A DNA stretch of 64,000 nt from Viola odorata. Its lineage: Eukaryota > Streptophyta > Magnoliopsida > Malpighiales > Violaceae. A program made the position numbers and the translations under genes. Below the pieces are notes generated by a model, which was not told where the DNA came from, made no database searches, and saw only the letters and a program-made list of their open reading frames with translations. The DNA lies in assembly GCA_963691705.1 (NCBI GenBank), contig OY829542.1:57019002-57083001 (forward strand). Direction: 5' to 3'. Positions 37,139 through 50,344 of this stretch are shown here, piece after piece (position 1 is the first letter of the stretch; each line of letters begins with the position of its first letter).

Positions 37139-38255
37139 ACTCCTGTTCGTGCATTGTTGTGCATGTTTCAATAAACTATTGGCGATCTACAGTCTTTTTT
37201 TCTATTTCTTTTTGGATAAGAATTTGAAGGAACAATCCAATAACGATACAAAGAAAGGTTTGATTGTATTTGTACCACACCCATTTTTTCACTGCATTTC
37301 CTTCAACAACATCTAAGTAGTTCATTTATGCGCCTTTCCATCTTAGCCTTTGAAAGGGTATCACTATCAATCAACTTAACATTTTGGTTCCCTGGTTATA
37401 CAAGTATTCATTTTGGTCCTTTATCGCATGAAATATAAATAACATTACTTATTCCAAGCATAAATTATTACAGTACACAGTACAGACAGCTTCTTCCACA
37501 TTAGCAGGTGAGTTCCTTCTACTTTAAGCTAAAGCATCACCAATGTGGACAGCAAATAAGTTAGGGTTAATCAAGTAATAAATTTATAGGAAAGCTTACA
37601 ACAATCAGTGCTTGGGCCTTGGAGCCATGGTTATTAGACCCATAACCTGGATATTGACCATTTCTCATCTACACGCCGCCTGCGGTTACAACTACTCGTT
37701 TCTATCCATCGGGCTACAAATCACCAGATCTCTCTCCTGCAAAAATATAATCAGGAATTGGCATTAAAGGAATAATCTTCAAACACAGGCTACACACAGT
37801 GCAGAGCGTTATACCCAAGAGAATATTATAAGTTCCAAAACAACATAGAACATGATAGTATAAATTATTGGCAGTTAACAAGCAATTAGAATTACACTAC
37901 TTTTATAAGCTACTATGTTGTAATAAAAATGTTAACATATTTTTTGTCTAAACTTCCTTCCTCAGCAATTATAGTTAGGTCACTAAGTACATTGCTTATT
38001 ATTTGCCACAGGTGAGCATGTACAATTTTGTTGCCTAATGAACTGCCTTTTGCACTTTCTTTCATATGATTATCAATTCTTTTAAATACAGTTAATATGG
38101 TTATGCTCGACATTATTATGGAACTACTGTGTATCACTACACATTTGAAGCTAGTTTGGAACAAAAATATGAAGTCCCAATAAATGGTGGCAGGCATACA
38201 ACATTGAACTACTTAATGCCTATTGACTGAATTCATAACCCTAGATGAGTAGGCT
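37139..38255. other. Spacer, BAM8-like 3' flank
   Basis: Nothing coding that I can support. The minus-strand frame 37913-38197 has no domain. The sequence next to 38255 may be the 3' UTR of the amylase-like gene, and it could be spliced. Confidence 0.5.
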
Positions 38256-41200
38256 TTAAGAAGTTTTACCGTGCATGCATTTGACAAAGTAATCCAATTC
38301 GGGGAAGCAAATAGTTCCTGTAGCCAGAGGTGATGGTTGCTGGTACACAAAGAATGAAAAGTGGTGACGATCAGGATCATTCCTTGGTTTTGCCATGTTA
38401 ACTACTCTCATGTATCCTTCTCGATTGTAGCAAGAGAGCAAATTTACACCAGCCACTGCTAAACCCCGGTCCCAAGCAGAATTCAAAACCTGTGGCACAA
38501 ATAAAAAATGAGAGAACTACATCGAAAATCTCAAATCTAGTAGTAGCATTTATGGCAAATAGGAAACTCATTTTGCTACGGATAATGTGTAGTACTGGAA
38601 AACTGAACTTCACTGACAGGCTAAGTGACCAAAATCCAGGAAGCAGCATGAGGCCTTAAGGGGATTGTCAAAACTCAAAAGGAGTAGCATAAAGAGCATC
38701 ACCTGCCAACTCAAGGCTTCTGGATCAGCGAATGCTTCATCGTTGCCATGACCAGTAACTTGCACACCTGAGCATACAAACTTCATTGTCACTGAGTGTT
38801 TCTTCAAAATATCAACAATTGGAGAATACCCATCCTGGTTCGTTGGATTATAGTACCCTGCAACAAGCTCTGCTGCATGGCTTGTAGTCTTGTACCACCA
38901 ATAAACGGCAGGAATCTGTCCATTGAGATCTCCAATTTAGATATAGATGGTTTTTGAAATAACAAAAAACCACTACAACAGCCTTCTCATAAAAGACTCA
39001 ATGTATCAAAACTTCTTAAAAAACACCCAGAACTAAAATTGATCAGAAGGGCAAAGAATTACACCTAAGACTAAATGACAGACCTGGCCGCAGTCTGTCA
39101 TAGAATCATGCTTGAATGTATTCAGTTAATCACGATCATTATTTTTTTGCAAGTTAACTTGTACAAAGTCCACAAGTGATCAAATAAATTAAACAGGTTA
39201 CAAAAATGACTAGACATGGTGAGCCAGAAAACACAACCTAGTACAAAAATAGCTATTAAAGAAAATGAGATGTTCAGGGTTTCAATATGGTGAGTAATTG
39301 GAAAAGCTGGGTGTATTAAAAAATTAAAGCTAATGGTGCAGTCAGATTTTAGTGCAAGAGACAAAGAAGGTGGTTGATTACAGGCATAAACCCAAGATCC
39401 ATAATCAAACACTCCAATTATTAGAATTGCATCGCACAATCTCGAAGAAAGCTATAAAGATTCTAGAACTCATTTGTAGGATTTCTAGCAACCCCAGTCC
39501 AACTCAGACTTCTCTTAAAATTGAAAGCTAAGAAAGATCATTACTAGATGGTTACAAAGCAAATTCCATCCCAAATAGATCTGTCTACTTTAATTAGTTA
39601 CTGAGCTTTCATATATCACCCAGTCAAATATAGCAGATTCAATTGCAAGCAACCACTCCTGGAAGAAATCATGGATTTCAATTAGAAACAAATAAATCAG
39701 CAACCAGCACTGCCAGAGGACATAACAATGGCAGTATATGTACCGTACTTCTGGTTACATATTCTCACTCAAGTAAACAACTAAACCTTACGTACCTTAA
39801 CAATTAGCTTTGTGTCCTCAAATGCAAGGCTTGCTAGAGACAAAACGTTGTCAGCATGGTCTACCAATGACTGGGAATACCAATGGAGGAAAAAGCGGCC
39901 ATAGTAGCTATCATAATCCCCACGTTCACAGAAGAACCCTGTTTCATGTGGCCTTGAGTTATATTGACCAGCATTATCAGGTCCCCTTGCCCAAACTGAA
40001 TGACCACGCAACTTAGCTGCTTTCCGTAGGTTTTGTTGTAAATATTTATCGTAGCACTGCACGGAAGTAGTTGGTTCCAGAGTAAGTGTAAATGTATAAT
40101 GAACCTTAAAACTGGAAGCAGAATTGCAGCGAAACCAAACAAAGGTTCAATTAGAGAACAATGAAGCATAAAGTAGCATGCAAAAAACTATAGCACATGG
40201 CACATCTCAACATAAATATAAATGGTCCAACACTTTATGAGTAATTCGCTCATGCAATGTCATGCACAAATATAAATATAAATATATAAGAGCCTAATTG
40301 TGCAGTATGATCATGAAGGATTACAGAACCAAAAAGCACAAATATAATGGATGAAAATGTCAAGGAAAGCAAAATAGAAACTAGTAGCTTACAAGTTGAC
40401 GGTATCCCTAAGGGTCAATCACTTTAACCTCGGGTGTAATGAGGTTAATAAGTCAACGTAAATATTACAAAATTGTAGTTAGTAGGAGTAATGTCAAGGG
40501 TATAGAATCAGTTTACAACACTGCAAATGCTAGTCATCAAGCATGTTTGGTACGAGATAACGTCTATATTAGGAGGCAACAAGAAGAGTTAGACAAAAGA
40601 AAAGAAAAAGAAACACATATAGACACCTACGTAAGCAAAGCAAAGAAATGGGTCCCAAAAACGATGTGAGTGAAGACTGAAGAGGAAAATACAAAATTAG
40701 TCTCCCTAGATTTTTAACCCGCATTATCCTCATAGCAAACATATTCTAGGATAATACTACAAATAATGTGTAGGTGAGTACATAAGTAGAGATCAAAGAT
40801 TACCAGTCCCATGCAACAAAAGCAAAAGCTATTTCGACTTGCCCAAATAATCCATATATCACAAGATTAACTGAAAGAGATACCTGAAACTCACCGATAC
40901 CAGGATACCTCCATCCCATCCTTTCTGAAAAGGAAGGATACTTCAGGTCCCCAGATGGTCCAAGTCCGATCTCAATGGCAGAAATCAACCCCTCAACAAA
41001 CAAGTCATCAAATTCTGTACGGAAGCTTCTCATGAAATCAAAATAAACCTGCACACATGTGACTCAGAATGAGCAACAAAGCAACAAGTAACTGTATGAA
41101 GGCCCTCTGGAAGGGCCAGACAGAACCTGTGACAAATTTGACCAACTCAATTTTCAAGAATACATAACCAGGCTAAGAGACTAAGACAGGATGTCTTGAA

Positions 41201-43261
41201 CCAACTTTTATTTCCAAATCCTCTTGTTGATTTAATTCTTCATGTAGACTTGTGTCTACTACATGTATCCTAGAAGTGGAAATGGTGAAATCAAGAAACT
41301 TTAAAAGAGAAACAACTTTCCTCTCAGGATACTTACAAAGATGTAGAATAGTAAGCAAAAAGAAGAGAGAATAGGAAAAAAGAATGCTCTAATATGAGAT
41401 TGGGACATCTTGCAAGTATGCAGGTGTTTAGTACAAAAGATGGGATAAAGGTGACATGATCTTTCAGAAAGGAAAAAGAAAAATCCAGAGGAAGTCTCAG
41501 CTTGGTATTTGGCTTTTCGCTTAAAACCTCAATAGCATGTTGTACATTTGGCAATTGACAACATCCAGGGACGAATTGAGAGAGGTGAATAGGTAATAAT
41601 GCAGTACAAGGTAGTAAAAGAAGGAGTACAGAACAGAAAAAGAAACCACCAAATAACATTTTATTACCTCTATTCCAGTTCTTCCTTTCAGAACTCGCTC
41701 TTTATCAATGCCCCATGATAAACACTCGGTATTTCTCCTTCCTTCACGATCTGTGAAAAATATATCCTGGTTTTCTTTGCCAATCTCTAAAACCCAATGG
41801 GGGAGGGAGATCATAATATCAGTGGAGTCATTTCCTTCATACTCATGAAATGCCATTATGACCTACGGAATTTAAGGGAGAGATTCAGAAGAAGTTGTTA
41901 TCATAACAGCATAGAACCATTCATAAGTGAATTCTCAAAGAAATCTTCCATATAAGAAGCAAAGCACACTCAAAAGAAACGCATATAAAGTGGATAAAGA
42001 TGCATTTTGGACTACTTGACTGTTTTGTTTGCAACTAAAGGAAAGCATTGTCCCAAATCTATTAATGTACAGTGCACAAGCAAGAGAGGGCATTTTCCGG
42101 AAACCAAAAGTTATCAACATAACAATTAGCAGTCCTTGCACAACTTGAACATTTTTTCCAAAAGAGATTTTATATGCATGTATCAATAAAGACCCCCGGC
42201 AAGATGTCTCTAAGACAGAATAAATTTGACTGGGAGGAGTTGAGCAAGGATTGTGGTGATTTGGAATAACCTGCAACTTCAACTTGAAGTCTCGGATGAT
42301 GTTGAAGAGTTCCCTATATCCGGACCACACATACTTCTGAGGAGACCAGGCTTCAACAATTCCCCACCAGCATTCAACAGCAACACCATCCACATCCAAG
42401 GACTTGATATGGCTCAACTCCTGCCTAATCCCTGGTGGATCAACCAATTGGCCGCATACGTTCATAAACCCATTCTGCACGCACTAGTAATTGACAGAAA
42501 GAGCCTCAGCAACAAGTAACTCAAAAGAAGAGAAAAGTAGCAAAGCGCGAAAATAAAGGGCTCACCCCAAGCATTGCATAAACAGGGACGTAGGGAGTGG
42601 CAGAGAAATCAGCATCGTGGTGCATAAGCTGCTCCGCATCCAAGCAATCAACGGAGGGGCAGTACTTGGAACTATCTCTCTCGGTGATGACCACAGAATC
42701 AAGAGAAGCCGGGGAGAGTGTCTCGTCAATTCTGAGGACGGAGGCCTGACACTCCAACGCATTTTCTGCGGCGCCTTTCTTCAAAGAGGAAGAGGAGACG
42801 GCGGCAAAGGATGGCATTTGGGAAGAAGGAGAGGACTGTCTGTAGGTGCTGCCGTCGGGCTCAACGGTCCAACCGGCTTCGCGCGCCAAGGCAGCAAGGA
42901 CATCGTTCATGTCGGCACGCGCGGGGAGAGGGAAGTTACCGTACTGACGAAGGCCAGCGAGCATACGGCTAGTGATGGCGCGGCGGTGGCGTTCGCGCAG
43001 CTTGGTTCTCTCTTTCTCCTTCTCCCGCTCTCTCTTGCCTCTGGAAGAGGCGTTGATGGGCGAGGGGGTAGTGGAGGTGACGGGATCTGACGCGGCGGCA
43101 GCGGTGGCGGCAAAGCCACGGGGGCGACGGGGTTGGGGATGGGGACTGGGATTAGGATTGGGGTGGACAGGGTGGGTGTGGGAGAGAGGGTAGAGGTCGG
43201 GTTGGTTTTGGGGATTAATCAAGAGATCATGGTTGGCGGAGGAGTCAGTGATGGTGTTCAT
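38256..43261 (-). CDS. BAM8: BZR1-type beta-amylase-like transcription factor, BAM8 type
   Basis: BAM7/BAM8 proteins join a BZR1-like DNA-binding domain to a beta-amylase fold and act as nuclear regulators of growth genes. Seven exons, all GT-AG and all phase 0: 43261-42566, 42474-42271, 41862-41668, 41048-40884, 40056-39796, 38915-38703 and 38489-38256. The sum is 1,968 nt, giving 655 residues. Residues 73-140 are the BZR1-like basic helix-loop domain ([39 protein letters not shown]). The amylase domain follows ([58 protein letters not shown]). The wording is closer to BAM8 than BAM7. The first catalytic Glu of active beta-amylases is Asp399 here ([10 protein letters not shown]). The second falls at about Gly557 (FVCSGVQV). 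It is therefore probably not a working amylase. Confidence 0.95.
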
Positions 43262-44158
43262 GGTTATTCTGTTCTTCTCTACACAATTACAAACACACAC
43301 TGGAGCCTGGAGGTGGTGGAGACTCTAGCGCCCACTTCTCATGCTTCACCTTCTTCTTCTTCTTCTGCTCTGTTCTGTTCACTTGAAGTTGAATCACTTC
43401 TTCATTTCATTGCCTTTGGTTGGTTGGACGGACGCGGTGAACTGGAAGATAATAAAGTACTACAAAACAGTTCCCCAAATATCTACAAATTGGTCCCTGT
43501 CAAAAATTAAATTTCAATTGCATCCTTTAAAGTTCCATCTGGGACGTACATATACTGATTGATATACACGCCTTTAAAAAACCACATCTTCCAATCTTCA
43601 CATAGGTAATTATTACTCCAGATAAAAATAAAAAAAAGGTAATTAATACTCGACGATTAAAACATTCATATGGGTTAATATTACATTCTGAGATGTATCT
43701 TTTTGCATAGCATTACCAAAGTATTCAATAAATAGCCAAAAATGCTTTAACAAGGATATACTGCTCTGTAGGCATGCATACTATTATTATTACAAAAGCT
43801 CGTTCCATTCCCAAGCGACATTTTCTACTGCTATTTCCTACAGTGTGTTGTGCTGCCTCAAGAGAAGGGATTGACAGCCTCCAAAGACTCGTAACTAACT
43901 CTTTCAGCGGACAACATTCCCAGCGATGATAACTATTTTTTGACATTCAAGGGTACTTCAACAATCGAGGAAAATCTGATAACTATTTTTTGAGAAAAAA
44001 CGATCAATCTCATCCTTTCACTAGCACCTGTATTGAATGATTTATTAGGCCCCCTGGATGCATTGACATTGCTAAATTTCAAAACATGCAAACCAAAACC
44101 ATTGAAGGACATAGTAGGAAAGAAAATTACAGTCAACTGCATTCTTGAGGGAAGTACA
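43262..44158. other. BAM8 promoter side and 3' flank of the small gene
   Basis: Includes the 5' leader of the BAM8-like gene (an in-frame upstream ATG at 43300 would add 13 residues) and TTC-rich leader sequence at 43340-43400. No further gene is supported. Frames at 43725-44199 have no domain. Confidence 0.5.
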
Positions 44159-45441
44159 TTACAGATTTCTTCGTCCAAGCTGCCATGAAAACTGATCAAC
44201 AGCCATCATTGCACGAGATGCTGCACTGATTGAGCCATCATACCTGTCAGTGTCGCACACATCACTAATCAGAGCCTAAAAATTCATGCAAATCAGCAGC
44301 CTAACACTGATGAAATGCAGAATGGAAGACGAAATCGACAAAGGGCTTACAGCGCAACAAAGAGGAACGCAGCTGTCTGCATAACGATGGCACCTTCACC
44401 AGCAGCTTTTGATGAATTCATGCACCTTGCACAGAACGAATTCTCATGAATTGATGTAACCAAATCTGTCCACCCAAATTGAGAATTCGTAAAAGGCTGT
44501 CAATATGGTGCTTGGGATATTTGCTAGGTCAGTCCTAGTCCACTGTACAATGATTCTAAACACAGTGTGCAGTTTGTAAACTTGCATCTAATTGAACAAA
44601 CAATCAGTGATTTTACAGAATGGAGAGTGGAGGACTTGGATGACACTTCCATTGCCATATTTCATCAACCATCCATATGTACAAACACTCATTCATCTAT
44701 CTACACACACAAACAACAGATACCCTGAACAATATGGCAATAGATCCTATTCGGCTTTATTAAATGTAGATGCAAATTGAATCTTGTGTCCAATACTGAG
44801 ACACAGCTCATTTGACATGCATAGACACAACCTCAGCAAAATCAATATCCATTTTCAAAAGGGAATTTCATTGCCATATTTAAGAAATAAGTTATACATC
44901 AGCACAGCGGCGAGGTTGAGGCAAAATTAAGGCTTTTCAGGAAATGGCTGTTAAGAGTTTTCTAAAATCATATTTAGCTCAAATGTGAAGCATTACATCA
45001 ACCGGAGCAGCAGATCTTACATTGGTTTACTCCGATAACGAAGTTCTCAGTCTGAAGTTTGTCGCTCTTGATAAAGTCAATGAATTCACTCAATTCGACA
45101 GGATTGGTTTTGATACCTTTTTGTTCTGCACTAAAAGTACCCAGATCAAAGCTTAAAATCCAGTGCATCTAGAAAGTCAAGAGTTAACACAATCCACATG
45201 AAAAAGTAAAGCAAGAATCCACTTACATGGTAGATAGCAAGCGAGAGGGTCCAGAGGGGTCATAGTTGATGAGCAAGGCTGCCTTCAGCGGCTCACCTAG
45301 AGATACAATTCATCATAAACAAGTCGTAACATGAGGAATTATGAAGGAGTGAGATGAGAAGGAAGAGAATTACTAACCAGCGGAGCCAACATTGGTGGAA
45401 GCCCACTTATCCCAAGCTTTATGAACGAAGCCCCAATCCAT
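44159..45441 (-). CDS. Small conserved-looking plant protein, function unknown
   Basis: I do not recognise the family. Five exons join with GT-AG introns: 45441-45378, 45296-45227, 45130-45021, 44465-44351 and 44264-44159. The sum is 465 nt, giving 154 residues, with no stop and consistent phases across four introns, which is good evidence for a real gene. It begins MDWGFVHKAWDKWASTNV and continues GEPLKAALLINYDPSGPSRL, FIDFIKSDKLQTENFVIG, HENSFCARCMNSS and a moderately hydrophobic stretch (GAIVMQTAAFLFVAL), ending FSWQLGRRNL. There is no signal peptide and no clear enzyme motif. The last acceptor (GATTAG/TGATG) is the least certain, because the nearby GTATAAG-like context allows alternatives. 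A TGGGCC motif at 45666 lies upstream. The gene diverges from DYAD by 1.7 kb. Confidence 0.8.
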
Positions 45442-46313
45442 TCCTCTTCCTACTCCTACCAAACCAACAGAGCCAAACCCTAATAGAAATCCCCAAATCG
45501 TGAATCAGTGAATCTAAGTCAACCTCATTTCTACTCTTACTACCACCGCGTCAAACGAAATAAAATTAGCACGAACAGAGAGGGTACCTCAAAGATTTTT
45601 AGACTCAGAAAAGAAGGGGGGCGGTAATAGTATTCTTCCAGAATCCAGAACTCAGGCCTTCACTCTGGGCCTTCACACAGGCAATTGCAAAGCCTTGTTA
45701 GTTGTTGTCAGTTAACATTCCGCTGTGCTGTGCCCGTTGCGCTTTGAGTTTGAGCAGTTATTATTATTATTGTTGTTAATTACTATTTCTACACCGAGAA
45801 AATTGTTATTGTCGGTTACAAAAGTTCTTCTTCTTCTTGTTTTTTTTTTGGCTGAACACAATGTTCATACCGTTAGATTGCATAATTAAATATCTGATTT
45901 TGCTTTTTTCTTTTCAATCTCATTAGTTACTATTTTTTTTATAAGTAATTCCAACGAGCATCAATCGAAAAAAACGAAACGAAATTAAACAAAAGAGTTC
46001 ATTTATATTTGTGTATTAAACTTGTCATGAGTCGGTGTAAATTTAAGTCAAAATTTAGCCGGACCTAATTTCCTTTTAGGAGCGGGTCTAGTTTGATTTT
46101 CGAGTTTAATTTTTAAATCAAGATATCATAATATAATTTTGGAGTCTTAATTCAAAAAAAAAAAATAGCTTGTGATTTATTTTTTATTTATTTTTCTTTT
46201 GGGTGCGGTTTTTTGTTTTTGTTTTGTATTTCTAATTAATGAGAATGTGATTAATTGATTAATTAAAACTATACTTATGAGCCAAAAAATACATACGTTT
46301 GGGTTTGATTGCA

Positions 46314-46372
<59 letters not shown>

Positions 46373-47172
46373 GGATACCATAGACATGTCCATTTGGACA
46401 TTGGACAACAAATTGACATGGTAGTCTTTTTCTTTTTCTTTTCAAAAATATTACTACTAGTAGTATTTCTCTCGCATTAATTTCGATTTTTCCGCTTACT
46501 TTGCTGCACAAACCCGAGCCCAGGCATACGCGCCTCCCTCACGTGACTCTCTCACTCTCCGGTCTCCACTCCAGCTCTTTCTCAAATAGTCAGATCACGG
46601 GCGTTGGATTCATGGAACGGAACCAATCGGACGGTCCCTATTTTTGAAGACCCCAATTCCGTGGCCCCAACAAACAAGGGGGGCCCACCGCACGTTTCCT
46701 GTTTCCTGCACGCGCGGGCGCGTCAATAACCCACACGTCCACGCCAACAAACTATTTCGTCTGCTTCTTTCTGTTTTACTTTTTTTTACAGTGGCAGTTG
46801 CAGTTGGGCATGGATGGATGCAAATTGTGCAAATTGCAAATTGCAATGCGAAACAAATTTCAAAAGCAATCATCACATTCTCACCAGAAACGAAAAGAAT
46901 TTCCTCTGCAAAATCAAAATTCATAATATTATCATTATTCTCTGCGCACACTGCTCTGCTGCACCATATCAACGCGCACACACCACACCACACGTAGCAG
47001 CACCAGTCCACACTATTTTATTTGACACCTTCTTTTCTCTTCTCCCTCAAACAAACCATAAACCCTCCATAAACCCCTCAACACTCCATTACTATACACT
47101 ATTGTACAGTACTGCTGCCTGCTAATGCTTTGATTAATTATAACTCTTCTACTACTGTTTCTTCTATATACA
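45442..47172. other. Spacer between divergent genes, with a trinucleotide repeat
   Basis: Holds the promoters of the small gene (-) and DYAD (+). The (ATG)19 microsatellite at 46315-46371 accounts for the poly-His and poly-Ile frames on the minus strand. Frames at 46610-47125 on both strands overlap and have no domain. The stretch 46990-47170 is probably DYAD leader. Confidence 0.5.
46315..46371 (+). repeat. (ATG)19 microsatellite
   Basis: Nineteen uninterrupted ATG units (57 bp), preceded by G and followed by AGG. It lies about 0.8 kb upstream of the DYAD start and is probably length-polymorphic between individuals. Confidence 0.95.
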
Positions 47173-50100
47173 ATGGCTATGGCTACTGTGGCTTCTCCAT
47201 CGATATCATCAGATCCTGCAGAGCACATCAATGTGAGCTCTTTCTACCAAATTGATCACTCCATGCTTCCTTCCAAATCCTCTCTTCACCTCTCCTCCAT
47301 CCGACTTGTCTTGGTCTATGAGAAGACCAGAAATAGGGTCTCTCTCCGATACCCATCCCTCACCTCCCTCAGGGAATTCTTCAGTACCACCCACCACCAG
47401 ATCAACAAGAAGATGAAGCAGCTCCCTGCACTCGACGAGAGGTTCGTTCTCGGATCTGAAGTCGCCGCCGATGCTCTTTACAGGCGCATCCCTCCTCATG
47501 AATTAGCTCAGAACGCCCACTCTTGGCACTTCTGGGTGCTCCCTTCAGCCCAATTCTCACCACCTTCTTCATGCAACAACAATATTCGCCTCTCAAACAG
47601 AAAACCTCCTTCCCTCTGCTCTCAACTCAGGGGCTCTGGAGTGCTCAAATGGGGCCAGCGAAGGCAGGTCATGTTCCTAGCTAGGCATGTCGACGACCAC
47701 CTTAAAGCGGAAGAAGATCATGGAGAAGAAGCTGATGAAGATGATGGCGACGACGGCATTGATGCTAATCATGCAGCAACAGAGGAGGATGACGATGACG
47801 TTGACGATGAAGAAGATGAACAAGAAGACGATGAAGTTGAAAAAGAGAGTGAAAAGGTAGACAACCCAACAGTTAAGGCCAAGATGATGAGTTGCAAGAG
47901 AAAGCGGGATAGCAAGGCGTATAAACCCAGAACCCAGAAGAAGAGAATGAAGAAACATGAAACCAATAATCAGACTGTGGCTTGCAAACCCAGAAACACC
48001 CAATTGATCAAGAAATCTGTTGACAGGTGGCCTGCTGAGAGGTGAGGACAAAAGAACCATGTTCTGTTCATTATGGTTGTACTATAATTGCTCTGTTCAT
48101 AAATTTAATTAATGAGTTGAATGAATGTGTCTTCAACTTATACATTTATTGTGAAGGTATAAGTTGGCAGAAGAGAACATGTTGAAGGTAATGAAAGAAC
48201 AAGGCGCAGTGCATATGAATCCAATACTCAGGCCAGCACTCAGAGCTGAGGCAAGGAAGCTGATTGGGGATACAGGCTTGCTAGATCATCTGCTGAAGCA
48301 TATGGCTGGGAAGGAGGCGCCAGGAGGTGAAGAGAGGTTTAGAAGGAGGCACAATGCTGATGGAGCAATGGAGTATTGGCTGGAGAATGCTAACTTGGTG
48401 GATATTAGGAAGGAAGCTGGTGTCCAAGATCCTTATTGGGTCCCTCCACCTGGGTGGACTCCTGGTGATAATCCTTCTCAGGATCCCCTTTGTGCTAGGG
48501 AGATCAAGGAACTCAAGCAAGAGATTGCTCAATTGAAAATGTATACATTATTACTGTTGCTCTTTTTCAATCTGGTTTACTCTCGACTGCATGCATGCCT
48601 TAATTAGTAGTAATGTGTTGGCCATTTTAATTCATCTGACAGTAGTAGTATGATCATGATGCCTTTAATTGATCTTGTTTGATGACCAGGGACATGAAGG
48701 AGCTGGAATCCAAAAGGCATGAGGAGGAATTACCTATTGTGAACATGCCAAGTACCTCTTCTGCTACTGCTCAAAACAGAGATGATGGCAGCTTATTGCT
48801 TCCACTTAAGGTAATTAAGCGTGAACTTTAGCATACTTTGTGAATTAATTATTCTCCTCTTTTGTCTTTATATTGAAGCTTTATTGCTTTTGTAGGCAGT
48901 GTATATTGATCTGGTGAACAGAAAGGCTAAGGTTGAGGAACAAATTATGGAACTTTCAAACTCTCTGTGTGGAATGGAGGTATGAAACCATTACTCTATA
49001 TATCTATTCTTCACTCACTCATCCTTCTTTGATTCGAGTAGGATTCAATTCTTCTAGTTTCCAACAACACTGCAGAAACATGCATCTTCATTTTAGGATC
49101 CTAGCAACTAAAGTGATGAATTGACATCTGTTTGTATTTCAAGTATAGTTGGGTTCTTCTCCATTTCTGCATTTGACTAAGGCGCATAATGATTGAGTGA
49201 GCTTTGGCTCTATATATCGTTAATGAACACGAAGAAAGTCTATGTGGTCATTGCTATCTCGTAGTAGTTCCTGTACTTGTTTTATTGATCATAACCATAA
49301 AAATCTTTAAATTCAGGAAAAGATGGAAAAACTGAAAGCAACAATGGAGGCAAATAGGACAGGATCAACAGAAAGATGGCAAGTACAGACAGGATCTCTG
49401 GAACCCACACCACAAACCAGAAGTAGAAGAGAAACGAGGGAAGTCACGAAACAGATGAGAGAAGCAGTGATAAGAGGGGAATTAGAAGGAGAACACTGTG
49501 ATGTAGGAGACCAGGCAGCAGGCAACACAGATTCATCAGCTGCACCCACAGAGGACAAGGCGGCAAAGATAGAAAGGCTGAGGAGTGGGTTCAGGATATG
49601 CAAGCCCCAAGGGAGTTTCCTGTGGCCAAACATGGGCGCGGTCTCATCCCCTCACCATCAGGTAGTTATCCAGCTTGAAGATTTTTTCACAGTCACCACC
49701 CCACCCTCTGTCTCCTCTACTACTGCAGCAACAAAATCCAACCATTTGCTATGTCCTCCTTCCTATGGACCATACCCTACTTCCCCTGTGAAGAAGCCCT
49801 TAGCTGAGAAAAGGCCTGCCATCATTCCCCTATCAACAGCCGTCACAGAATCAATCCCTACTCCTTCTTCCCTTGATCAGATGTCCCACACCTTCAAGAA
49901 GAAAGAGAATACCAGCATCACTACCACTACCAGTTGTGTGACTACTACCACTACTACTACACCAACTGCCAGAGCCTCTCTCATCAACCTGAATGAGCCC
50001 TTTGATTATTATCCAAGTGATGACAATGGATCATATGTTGGGTCTCATGATCAGTCTCGTGGTCACAACTCCTCTTACCCTGTCACATACCAAAGAAGAA

Positions 50101-50344
50101 ATCACCATCATCATCATCCAGGAGCTAACTCAGCTGGCATGCCAGGGGTATGTATGTGTGTTAAATACATGTCATACAAATTCGTACATCCTCAGTACTT
50201 TCATCTGCAAGTAAATAAATCTAACTGCTGAAACTATGACGACCCATTTTCATGTTTTGCCTGTTAAATTTTGAGCAGATGGGAGCCACAAAGAAAGATT
50301 ATGAGCAGCAAAGAGCCCTGGCTTTGACTACTTCTTCATGTTAG
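47173..50344 (+). CDS. DYAD: DYAD / SWITCH1 / AMEIOTIC1 meiotic protein
   Basis: Plant-specific nuclear protein needed for meiotic entry and for sister-chromatid cohesion in meiosis (it protects cohesin from WAPL in Arabidopsis). Six exons: 47173-48041, 48157-48540, 48690-48810, 48896-48979, 49317-50147 and 50279-50344. All are GT-AG and sum to 2,355 nt, giving 784 residues, longer than the Arabidopsis protein. Landmarks: SSFYQIDHSMLPSKSSLHL, KTRNRVSLRYPSLTSL (N-terminal domain); an Asp/Glu-rich stretch at about 175-235; basic clusters (KRKRDSK, KKRMKKH); the family core RWPAERYKLAEENMLKVMK, MNPILRPALRAEARKLIGDT, LLDHLLKHMAGK and WVPPPGWTPGDNP; then a coiled-coil-like region (LKQEIAQLKM, ELESKRHEEE) and a low-complexity Thr/Ser/Pro/His tail. 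The start is the first ATG ahead of the conserved SSFYQIDH. Confidence 0.93.

Noticed and set aside
42617..43193. Gly-rich frames of 157 and 73 codons on the plus strand
   Set aside because: They are antisense to the first exon of the BAM8-like gene.
46177..46511. Poly-His and poly-Ile frames on the minus strand
   Set aside because: They come entirely from the (ATG)19 microsatellite and have no flanking domain.
47677..48060. 127-codon hydrophobic minus-strand frame resembling a membrane protein
   Set aside because: It is the complement of the GAA/GAT-rich acidic region of DYAD, which reads as Phe, Ile, Ser and Val on the other strand.
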